Positions 6,403-11,538 of a DNA stretch of 11,538 nt are shown one piece after another. Made by a program: the position numbers and the translations under genes. The stretch lies in contig CAIXHI010000085.1 of assembly GCA_903919215.1 (NCBI GenBank), forward strand, positions 1-11,538. The letters are read 5' to 3'. Each line of letters opens with the position of its first letter. Position 1 is the first letter of the stretch. Source of the DNA: an uncultured Acidimicrobiaceae bacterium. Its GTDB lineage: Bacteria > Actinomycetota > Acidimicrobiia > Acidimicrobiales > Ilumatobacteraceae. Under the pieces are notes generated by a model. The model ran no database searches and was not told where the DNA came from. It saw only the letters and a list, made by a program, of their open reading frames with translations.

Positions 6403-7155
6403 ATGTCGACACCCCGAGTAGCAATTGTCACCGGTTCCGCACGAGGTATCGGCGCGGCCATTGCTCACGCCTTGGCCGCCGACGGTTGGTCGGTCGCAGT
6501 GTGCGACCTCGACCTCGCCGCAGCATCCGCGACGGCTGCCGAACTGAGCACTACGCACGGCGTCGCCGCCCGAGGCTTCGCGGTCGACATCGCCGACACG
6601 GCGTCCTCACGCGCCGCTGTCGCCGAGGTGGAAGCCACGCTGGGCCCGATCACGGCACTCGTCAACAACGCCGGCATCGATGTGATCAAGCCGTTCGTCG
6701 ACTCCACCGAGGATGAGTGGGATCGCATCATCGCCGTCAACCTGAAAGGCACGATCGGCTGCTGCCGGGCCGTGCTCGACGGGATGATTGCACGCAACGC
6801 CGGCCGCATCGTCTCAATCGCTTCCGATGCCGGGCGCGTCGGTTCGTCGGGTGAAGCGGTGTACTCGGCCACCAAGGGCGGCGTCATCTCGTTCAGCAAG
6901 ACGCTCGCTCGCGAAGTTGCCCGCTACGGCATCACGGTCAACACGGTGTGCCCCGGCCCCACCGAGACCGCCCTCCTGGCGCAGGTCGCCGAGTACTCCG
7001 AGAAGCTGTACGCCGGCCTGGCCAAAGCGATCCCACTGCGCCGCACCGCCCAGCCAGGTGACATCGCTCCGGCGGTCGCGTTCCTGCTGAGCGACGGTGC
7101 CAGCTACATCACCGGCCAGACGCTGTCCGTCAGCGGCGGCCTGACGATGGCCTGA
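6403..7155 (+). CDS. Short-chain dehydrogenase, BadH-like (2-hydroxycyclohexanecarboxyl-CoA dehydrogenase type)
   Basis: A 250 aa classical SDR. The dinucleotide motif TGSARGIG lies at 10-17, with D35 after beta2 suggesting NAD+ preference. NNAG is at 88-91, N113 in AVNLKG, catalytic S141, and Y154/K158 in YSATK. The stretches DAGRVGSSGEAVY and TVCPGPTETALL, and the end ITGQTLSVSGGLTM, match my recollection of BadH from Rhodopseudomonas, which oxidises 2-hydroxycyclohexane-1-carboxyl-CoA to the 2-oxo form. Related FabG-like SDRs act on other 3-hydroxyacyl-CoAs. AGGA lies 7 nt before ATG 6403, which is preferred over 6361, overlapping the crotonase stop. It sits 38 nt after that crotonase and 8 nt before the hydratase, so it probably converts the hydratase product to the beta-keto thioester. 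SDR assignment is certain, BadH-type specificity moderate. Confidence 0.92.
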   Translation: MSTPRVAIVTGSARGIGAAIAHALAADGWSVAVCDLDLAAASATAAELSTTHGVAARGFAVDIADTASSRAAVAEVEATLGPITALVNNAGIDVIKPFVDSTEDEWDRIIAVNLKGTIGCCRAVLDGMIARNAGRIVSIASDAGRVGSSGEAVYSATKGGVISFSKTLAREVARYGITVNTVCPGPTETALLAQVAEYSEKLYAGLAKAIPLRRTAQPGDIAPAVAFLLSDGASYITGQTLSVSGGLTMA

Positions 7156-7163
7156 GTCGATCC

Positions 7164-7949
7164 ATGACGACCGACATGACCTCCGTCCTACGTTTCGAAC
7201 GCCGCGAGCGTGTCGCTCTTCTGGTCATCGATCGTCCGGCGCGCCTCAATGCCATCGGCTCCGACACGGTCGCCGAGTTGCATCAGCACCTCGACGTGAT
7301 CGAGGCCGACCCCGAACTGCGCGCGATCGTCATCACCGGCGAAGGCCGCGCGTTCTCCGCCGGCGCCGACATTTCCGAACTCGACACCCTGCAGAACGGT
7401 GCCGACTTCGGGCGGTTCGTGAAGGGTCTCACCGACGCCTACGACCGGCTGGAAGCCAGCCCGGTGCCCTCGATTGCGGCCATCAACGGGATGGCGTTCG
7501 GCGGCGGCTGCGAACTAGCACTTGCCTGCGACCTGCGCCTCGCCGCTCCCGGCGCACGCCTGGGAGTTCCGGAGATCAAGCTCGGCCTGTTACCTGCAGC
7601 TGGTGGGTCGCAGCGGCTGACGCGCATGCTGCCCGCCGCGGTGGTCAAGCACATGCTGATGACCGGCGCCCCGATCGACGCGGCCGCCGCGCTGCAGTTC
7701 GGCCTGATCAACTCCGTGCACGACGATGTGCTCGCGGCAGCACTCGAACTCGCGGCATCGCTTGCCGAGGGGCCGCCCGCCGCACTCGCCGCGTCGAAGC
7801 GGCTGGTCCAGCTCGGCGGCGAGCTGACGCTGGCGCAGGGGATCGACCTCGAGCGCGACACCGTGTCCAAGCTGTTCGACACTGCCGACCGCACCGAGGG
7901 GCTCACCGCATTCCGCGAGAAGCGCCAACCGAAATTCGAGGGCAGATGA
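7164..7949 (+). CDS. Enoyl-CoA hydratase, canonical active site
   Basis: A 261 aa crotonase that would add water across a 2-enoyl-CoA double bond. Both catalytic glutamates are present: E117 in GGGCELALACDL and E137 in GVPEIKLGLLP. The oxyanion-hole residues are A66 (FSAGAD) and G114. The rest of the family core (PAAGGSQRLTR, ASKRLVQLG, REKRQPKF) is intact. It resembles general hydratases and also BadK (cyclohexene-1-carboxyl-CoA hydratase). It starts 8 nt after the SDR stop with no good Shine-Dalgarno and overlaps the next start by 4 nt (ATGA), so translational coupling is likely. An ATG at 7176 would shorten it by 4 residues and cannot be excluded. Its contrast with the atypical crotonase two genes upstream suggests that the two carry out different steps. 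Confidence 0.92.
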   Translation: MTTDMTSVLRFERRERVALLVIDRPARLNAIGSDTVAELHQHLDVIEADPELRAIVITGEGRAFSAGADISELDTLQNGADFGRFVKGLTDAYDRLEASPVPSIAAINGMAFGGGCELALACDLRLAAPGARLGVPEIKLGLLPAAGGSQRLTRMLPAAVVKHMLMTGAPIDAAAALQFGLINSVHDDVLAAALELAASLAEGPPAALAASKRLVQLGGELTLAQGIDLERDTVSKLFDTADRTEGLTAFREKRQPKFEGR

Positions 7950-8851
7950 ACCGTACCGAACTCACCGCTCGCCTCGGTCGCGTGGGCATCTGGACGCGCC
8001 AACTCGACATGAGCCCTGGCGTGGTGGCCGAGCAGGCCGCTGCCGAGATCGAGGCACTCGGCTGGCAGTCGTTGTGGATCCCCGAAGCGATGCACCGCGA
8101 CGTGCTGGTGCACGCGTCGCTGCTGCTGGCCGCCACCGAGCACCTGGTGGTCGCCACCGGAGTCGCCCGTGTGCACGCGCGTGGCCCACAGGCGATGGCG
8201 CTCACCGAGCGGCACTTGAACGAGCGGTTCCCTGGGCGCCTCTTGCTGGGCCTCGGCGTCAGCCACCCGTTCATCGTGCAACGGATTCTCGGCCAGGAGT
8301 ACGGCCCGCCCGTGGAGACCATGAGCACGTACCTCGACGCGATGGACGCCACCCGCTACGGCCCGGCACCGATGCCCACCGACAATGGCCGAGTGCTGGC
8401 CGCCCTGGGGCCGAAGATGCTGGAGTTGGCCACCCGACGCGCCGCCGGTGTGCACACCTACATGGCCCCGGTGGCGCACACCGCGTGGGCACGCGAGCAA
8501 CTCGGTGACTCGCAGTTCCTGGCACCCAATCTCAAGGTGGTGCTCACCAACGACCCCACCGAGGGCCTGGCGATTGCCCGCTGGTCCACGTCCGGCACGA
8601 TCAAGAGCCCCGCATACCGCACGAACTTGTTGCGAGTGGGTTTCGCAGCCGGCGACCTCGAGGGTGGCCTGTCCGACGCCGTCGTCCATGCGCTCGTCGC
8701 GATCGGCGACGAGGACGCCATCGCCGCCCGCGTGCGCGAGCACCTCGACGCCGGCGCCGACCACGTGTGCATCGAGGTGCTCACCGGCGACGACACCACC
8801 GTGCCGATGGACGCGTGGCGTCGCCTCGCATCCTTGGGAGTACAGACGTGA
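7946..8851 (+). CDS. LLM-class (luciferase-like) oxidoreductase, probably F420-dependent
   Basis: A 301 aa luciferase-like TIM-barrel protein. It opens GRVGIWT (11-17) and has EIEALGWQSLWIPEA, the strand LVVATGVARVHARGP (67-81), RLLLGLGVSHP (98-108) and the family segment LAALGPKMLELATRRAAGVHTYM (151-173). It resembles the probable F420-dependent MSMEG_4141 (TIGR03620) group, whose members reduce or oxidise unknown substrates with the deazaflavin F420 in actinobacteria. FMN cannot be ruled out. GAGGG (7938-7942) precedes ATG 7946, which overlaps the hydratase stop, and its own stop overlaps the next GTG. Being embedded in the operon, it probably performs a redox step on the same substrate, for example a ketone/alcohol or ring double bond. 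The family is sure; cofactor likely; reaction unknown. Confidence 0.87.
   Translation: MNRTELTARLGRVGIWTRQLDMSPGVVAEQAAAEIEALGWQSLWIPEAMHRDVLVHASLLLAATEHLVVATGVARVHARGPQAMALTERHLNERFPGRLLLGLGVSHPFIVQRILGQEYGPPVETMSTYLDAMDATRYGPAPMPTDNGRVLAALGPKMLELATRRAAGVHTYMAPVAHTAWAREQLGDSQFLAPNLKVVLTNDPTEGLAIARWSTSGTIKSPAYRTNLLRVGFAAGDLEGGLSDAVVHALVAIGDEDAIAARVREHLDAGADHVCIEVLTGDDTTVPMDAWRRLASLGVQT
8836..8840 (+). promoter_or_regulatory. Ribosome binding site supporting a GTG start
   Basis: GGGAG lies 7 nt before GTG 8848-8850, which overlaps the preceding TGA (8849-8851) as GTGA. This rules out the longer frame starting at 8767 inside the oxidoreductase gene. Confidence 0.65.
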
Positions 8852-9624
8852 ACCTGCCGATGTTCGACCTGCGCGGCCGCGTCGCACTGATCGCCGGCGG
8901 CAACTCCGGCATCGGTCTGGGGATGGCCGAGGGCCTGGCCCAGGCCGGGGCCGCGGTGTGCATCTGGGGCACCAACCCGGACAAGAACGCCACGGCGGTG
9001 GAGCGCCTCGCCAGACACGGCACGAAGGTCGCCGCGCGCGCGGTCGACGTGGGAGACGAGGCCGCGGTGGTCGACGGGGTTGCGTGGGTTGTCAGCGAGT
9101 TCGGACGCGTCGACTCGTGCTTCGCCAACGCCGGGTCGGCTGGCGGCCACACGCATCCGCCGTTCGTCGACTCCACGCTCGAACAGTGGCGAGCGATCAC
9201 GCGCGTCAACCTCGACGGCGCGTATCTGGTGTTGCGCGAAGCGGCGAAGCGAATGATCGCCCAGGGCGACGGTGGCAGCCTGGTGGGCACTTCCAGCATC
9301 AGCATCGATTTCGGCGCCGCGCGCGAAGAGGCGTACGCCGCTGCCAAGGCGGGCGTGGTCGCGATGATGCGCGGCCTGGCAGTCGAACTGGGCCGGCACC
9401 GCATCCGGGCGAACGCGTTGCTGCCCGGTTGGACAATGTCGCCGATGATGGAGCCGTGGGCCACCACACCCGGTGTCGCGGAGAAGATCCTGCCGCGCAT
9501 CCCGCTGCGCCGCTGGGGCACGCCCGAGGAATGGGCCGGCATCGCCGTGTACCTCGCGAGCGACGCCTCCACGTTCCACACCGGCGACACCATCCGCATC
9601 GACGGCGGCTACAGCGTCTACTGA
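8848..9624 (+). CDS. Short-chain dehydrogenase/reductase, last gene of the operon
   Basis: A 258 aa classical SDR starting at GTG. The cofactor loop is AGGNSGIG (16-23), in which the usual TG is replaced by AG. NAG is at 94-96, N121 in RVNLDGAY, catalytic S150 (TSSIS), and Y163/K167 in YAAAK. It ends TGDTIRIDGGYSVY, the normal SDR C-terminus. The residue after beta2 is G41-T-N rather than Asp, so NADPH may be accepted. It resembles FabG/gluconate-5-dehydrogenase-like SDRs that oxidise secondary alcohols. It overlaps the F420-type gene by 4 nt (GTGA), so the pair is translationally coupled. It differs clearly from the BadH-like SDR upstream, so the operon encodes two separate alcohol/ketone steps. 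Substrate unknown. Confidence 0.92.
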   Translation: MNLPMFDLRGRVALIAGGNSGIGLGMAEGLAQAGAAVCIWGTNPDKNATAVERLARHGTKVAARAVDVGDEAAVVDGVAWVVSEFGRVDSCFANAGSAGGHTHPPFVDSTLEQWRAITRVNLDGAYLVLREAAKRMIAQGDGGSLVGTSSISIDFGAAREEAYAAAKAGVVAMMRGLAVELGRHRIRANALLPGWTMSPMMEPWATTPGVAEKILPRIPLRRWGTPEEWAGIAVYLASDASTFHTGDTIRIDGGYSVY

Positions 9625-9656
9625 TCGCGAACAGCCGAATCTCGGTTCTGAGTCAC

Positions 9657-9679
9657 CGCCCAGACGTTGTGGGCGCTTT
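9657..9679 (+). terminator. Stem-loop after the catabolic operon, probable terminator
   Basis: CGCCCA (9657-9662) pairs perfectly with TGGGCG (9670-9675) around a 7 nt loop, followed by CTTTC. It lies 32 nt after the last operon stop and before the HNH gene. The U-run is short, so termination may be partial. The rest of the 99 bp gap (9625-9723) shows only the ribosome site of the next gene. Confidence 0.5.
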
Positions 9680-9709
9680 CAAGTGGTCAGCGCGATAGCT
9701 CCTGGTGAT

Positions 9710-9714
9710 GGAGG
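9710..9714 (+). promoter_or_regulatory. Ribosome binding site supporting the long start of the HNH protein
   Basis: GGAGG lies 9 nt before ATG 9724. The alternative ATG at 9820 has no purine-rich site at normal spacing. Confidence 0.5.
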
Positions 9715-9723
9715 TGTTGCGCG

Positions 9724-11016
9724 ATGGGTTGGTCGAGGAGTACGGACGATCAGCGGGACCTCTTCCGATTGTCGATGTCTCCCGGAACCTTGTCACACCC
9801 CCTGCGTACTGTTGTTCGTATGGAAGTGCGGATGATCCGGGCGATGGCGCAGGCGGTGCAGCCAGCCGATCTCGATGCCTGCCGGCGCGAGCTGAGCGAC
9901 ATCGCGATGGTGCAGTCCATCTTGTCCGCGTTGGAGATGCGAGTGCTGCGGGCGATGCGCCAGTTCAGCGCCGACACCGAAGGCGAGCACGCCCGGGCCA
10001 CCAGGTCGTCGTCGAAGAAGTCGTCAAAGGCGCAGCGACGGTCGGACGCGGGTGAAGCGATCCCACAGTTGGACGAGGCACTGGCCGAGGGCGACACCAC
10101 CGCCGAACACGTGGATGTGGTGGCCGACGCGTTGGCCGGAATGTCGGCCGACGATCGGGTGCGCCTGGCCGGGCACGGCGACGAGATCCGGGCGAAGGCC
10201 ACCATGTTCACCCAGACCGAGTTCCGCCGCTGGCTGGCCACGTTCGTGCGTCGCTTGCGCCAGGACGACGCGGTGGCCCGGCTGCAACGCCAGAAGGACG
10301 CGTGCAGGGCGAACTGGTGGATCGACCAGGAAGGTATGTGGAACCTGCGTGGCCGCTTCGACCCCGAGACGGGCGCCCGACTGCAAGGCCAGCTGCGCGG
10401 CGGCACCGACGCCCTGGCCCGAGACGATTCGCTGAAGGGCGGGCCCACCGATCCGCTGGAACGACACCACTGGCTGCAAGCTCACGCACTGGCGGCCGCC
10501 ATCGACCGCAACGCACGCCAGGACGGCGGCAGCGGCCAGGGATCATCCGGTCCGGAGATGTTGGTGCTCATCGACGCCGAGACGATCGTGCACGGTGAAC
10601 ACGACCGAACGGTGCTCGACCTGTTCGGGTTCGACCTGCCACTCGACACCATCCGCCGGTGGGCGTGCACGGCATCGATCACACCGGTCATCGTCGGCCT
10701 CGACGGCACCCGGCTGATGCTCGGACGCACCACACGCCTGGCCAACGCCGACCAGCGTCGGGCGTTGGCAGCCTGGTACCGCACGTGCGCCTGCTGCGAC
10801 ACACCGTTCCATCGCTGCCACATCCACCACGTGCACTGGTGGGACAAGAACGGCACCACCGACATCGGCAACCTGCTGCCGCTGTGCAACCGGCACCACC
10901 ACCTGGCTCACGAGGGCGGATGGCGGCTGCAACTGCACGCCGATCGCAGCCTCACCATCACCGAGCCCAATGGCCAGCAGCACCAGCACAGCCCTCCACG
11001 GGTCCGCGCCGCCTGA
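9724..11016 (+). CDS. HNH endonuclease-domain protein of the DUF222/13E12 repeat family
   Basis: A 430 aa protein typical of a family present in many copies in actinobacteria. Residues about 45-345 form the helical DUF222 region, with a Ser/Lys-rich linker at 94-104. The C-terminal HNH finger spans about 350-400: C355-A-C-C358, then HIHHVHWWDKNGTTDIGNLLPLCNRHHH, with H366, H368/H369, N383, C388 and H391/H392 as metal and catalytic residues. The HNH appears complete, so nuclease activity is plausible, although the cellular role of the family is not established. In Mycobacterium tuberculosis REP13E12 copies serve as integration sites of the phiRv1 prophage. The start could also be ATG 9820 (398 aa); 9724 has the better ribosome site. 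It stands alone after the operon terminator and beside broken genes, so it is probably unrelated to the CoA pathway. Confidence 0.9.
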   Translation: MGWSRSTDDQRDLFRLSMSPGTLSHPLRTVVRMEVRMIRAMAQAVQPADLDACRRELSDIAMVQSILSALEMRVLRAMRQFSADTEGEHARATRSSSKKSSKAQRRSDAGEAIPQLDEALAEGDTTAEHVDVVADALAGMSADDRVRLAGHGDEIRAKATMFTQTEFRRWLATFVRRLRQDDAVARLQRQKDACRANWWIDQEGMWNLRGRFDPETGARLQGQLRGGTDALARDDSLKGGPTDPLERHHWLQAHALAAAIDRNARQDGGSGQGSSGPEMLVLIDAETIVHGEHDRTVLDLFGFDLPLDTIRRWACTASITPVIVGLDGTRLMLGRTTRLANADQRRALAAWYRTCACCDTPFHRCHIHHVHWWDKNGTTDIGNLLPLCNRHHHLAHEGGWRLQLHADRSLTITEPNGQQHQHSPPRVRAA

Positions 11017-11027
11017 ACGCGCGCGCG

Positions 11028-11180
11028 TCACGGCTCTTTCGGCAGGCCCAGGACGCGCTCGCCGACGATGTTGCGTTGGATCTCGTTGGCGCCGCCGTAG
11101 ATCGTCTCGGCCCGCGAGTTCAGGAACGTGTGCCCCGTCGGGCGGAGGTGAATCCGCTCGCCCACCACCATCGAGTCTGC
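11028..11180 (-). pseudogene. Acyl-CoA dehydrogenase remnant (C-terminal ~50 codons only)
   Basis: Read on the minus strand, this stretch gives ADSMVVGERIHLRPTG, then HTFLNSRAETIYGGANEI, then QRNIVGERVLGLPKEP and a TGA at 11030-11028. This is the unmistakable last helix and C-terminus of a FadE-type acyl-CoA dehydrogenase, close in style to the end of the intact gene at 2257-3429. The other ~330 residues, including the FAD loop, are missing. The similarity fades near 11181-11190, where sulfatase coding begins on the opposite strand. There is no start codon context, and the piece cannot make an enzyme. Its stop lies 11 nt from the stop of the convergent HNH gene. It is a relic of a deletion or rearrangement, or a join made in assembly. 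Confidence 0.8.
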
Positions 11181-11183
11181 GCC

Positions 11184-11538
11184 CAGCAGATCGGCCGGCT
11201 GATCGGCTGGCTGATCGAGGAGTTGCGCACCAACGGTGAACTCGCCCGGACGCTGGTGATGCTGTGCTCGGACGACGGCGCGTCTGCGGAGGGCGGCCCC
11301 GCGGCACCTTCAACGAGATCTTCGCGTTCAATGGCCTTCCGCACGACGAGGAAGCGACGATGCAACGCCTCCACGACCTCGGTGACCACACCACCTACCC
11401 GCTCTACCCGTGGGGTTGGGCCTTCGCCGGCAACACGCCCTTCCAGCGCTGGAAGCGCGAGACCCATGAGGGTGGGATCGGCGACCCGCTGATCGTTCGC
11501 TGGCCAGAGATGGTCGATCAGGGGACGGTGCGCGACCA
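11184..11538 (+). pseudogene. Sulfatase fragment: 5' half missing, frameshifted, continues past the window end
   Basis: The + strand reads QIGRLIGWLIEELRTNG, then LVMLCSDDGASAEGGP. After a frame change at the C-run 11297-11300 it continues RGTFNEIFAFNGLP, then YPLYPWGWAFAGNTPFQRW, then KRETHEGGIGDPLIVRWP. Both parts follow the order of type I sulfatases of the arylsulfatase (AtsA) kind. Restoring one C to the run would rejoin the frames as GGP-R-GTFNE. The N-terminal half with the formylglycine motif (CxPxR) is absent. The metal motif SDNG reads SDDG (D at 11274-11276). The piece abuts the acyl-CoA dehydrogenase remnant head-to-head and cannot be functional as seen. Confidence 0.8.
11189..11217 (+). 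repeat. 12 bp tandem repeat at the remnant junction
   Basis: GATCGGCCGGCT (11189-11200), GATCGGCTGGCT (11201-11212) and a partial third unit GATCGAG follow one another at a 12 bp period. GGCTGATCG therefore recurs exactly at 11197 and 11209. The array sits where the acyl-CoA dehydrogenase remnant meets the sulfatase remnant. In the sulfatase frame it encodes the run IGRL-IGWL-IEEL. Confidence 0.6.

Noticed and set aside
7439..8887. 482-codon minus-strand open frame opposite the hydratase and F420-type gene
   Set aside because: Lies antisense to two motif-bearing coupled genes; low-complexity product with no domain pattern.
8458..9579. 373-codon minus-strand frame opposite the second SDR
   Set aside because: Antisense shadow of a clear SDR; no family features.
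8385..9698. 437-codon + strand frame overlapping the F420-type gene and second SDR
   Set aside because: Out-of-frame shadow with an Arg/Pro/Ser-rich product. The true genes carry the GTGA coupling and SDR motifs.
9790..9812. Promoter TTGTCA (9790-9795) with TACTGT (9807-9812) for a shorter HNH gene
   Set aside because: The spacer is only 11 bp, too short for a normal sigma-70-type promoter.
10543..11394. Long minus-strand frame opposite the HNH gene and the remnants
   Set aside because: It runs antisense to the HNH finger and is not in the frame that gives the ACAD tail; no motif seen.
1..11538. CRISPR arrays, tRNA/rRNA genes, insertion sequence ends, riboswitches
   Set aside because: No regularly spaced repeats, cloverleaf-like segments, transposase frames or paired terminal repeats were seen on reading both strands; intergenic gaps are all 130 bp or less.

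Overview
The window is GC-rich and densely coded, and looks like chromosome of a high-GC actinobacterium. The reasons are an F420-type luciferase-like oxidoreductase, a DUF222/13E12-type HNH protein, several FadE-like acyl-CoA dehydrogenases and short or overlapping gene junctions. An Acidimicrobiia/Ilumatobacter-like or mycobacterial relative fits best, but this is a judgement from protein style, not from a marker gene.

Layout. The 3' end of an unrecognised + strand gene (1-107) converges on a minus-strand amidohydrolase (111-1292). Across a 130 bp divergent promoter region, which carries a 16 bp palindrome, lies a + strand run: double-hotdog thioesterase, acyl-CoA dehydrogenase (ACAD) and FadR-type GntR regulator (1423-4227). 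A second ACAD on the minus strand (4315-5466) converges on the regulator. It diverges, over another palindrome-bearing promoter region, from a tight five-gene + strand operon (5555-9624): atypical crotonase, BadH-like short-chain dehydrogenase (SDR), canonical enoyl-CoA hydratase, F420-type oxidoreductase and a second SDR. A stem-loop (9657-9679) closes the operon. Beyond it lie an HNH/DUF222 gene (9724-11016) and a short stretch of broken genes. These are the last ~50 codons of an ACAD on the minus strand, butted against a frameshifted internal sulfatase piece on the + strand that runs off the window.

How the genes may work together. ACAD, hydratase, NAD(P)-dependent SDR and a second crotonase form a complete beta-oxidation-like set, with a thioesterase and a FadR-family regulator alongside. 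The SDR at 6403-7155 strongly recalls BadH (2-hydroxycyclohexanecarboxyl-CoA dehydrogenase), and the hydratase has both catalytic glutamates. The first crotonase lacks both of these glutamates and has a His/Asp-rich replacement. The most attractive reading is CoA-dependent catabolism of an alicyclic (terpenoid- or steroid-like) carboxylic acid, with the atypical crotonase as the ring-opening C-C hydrolase, a role filled by BadI in the classical route. That assignment is inference; the substrate cannot be read from the sequence.
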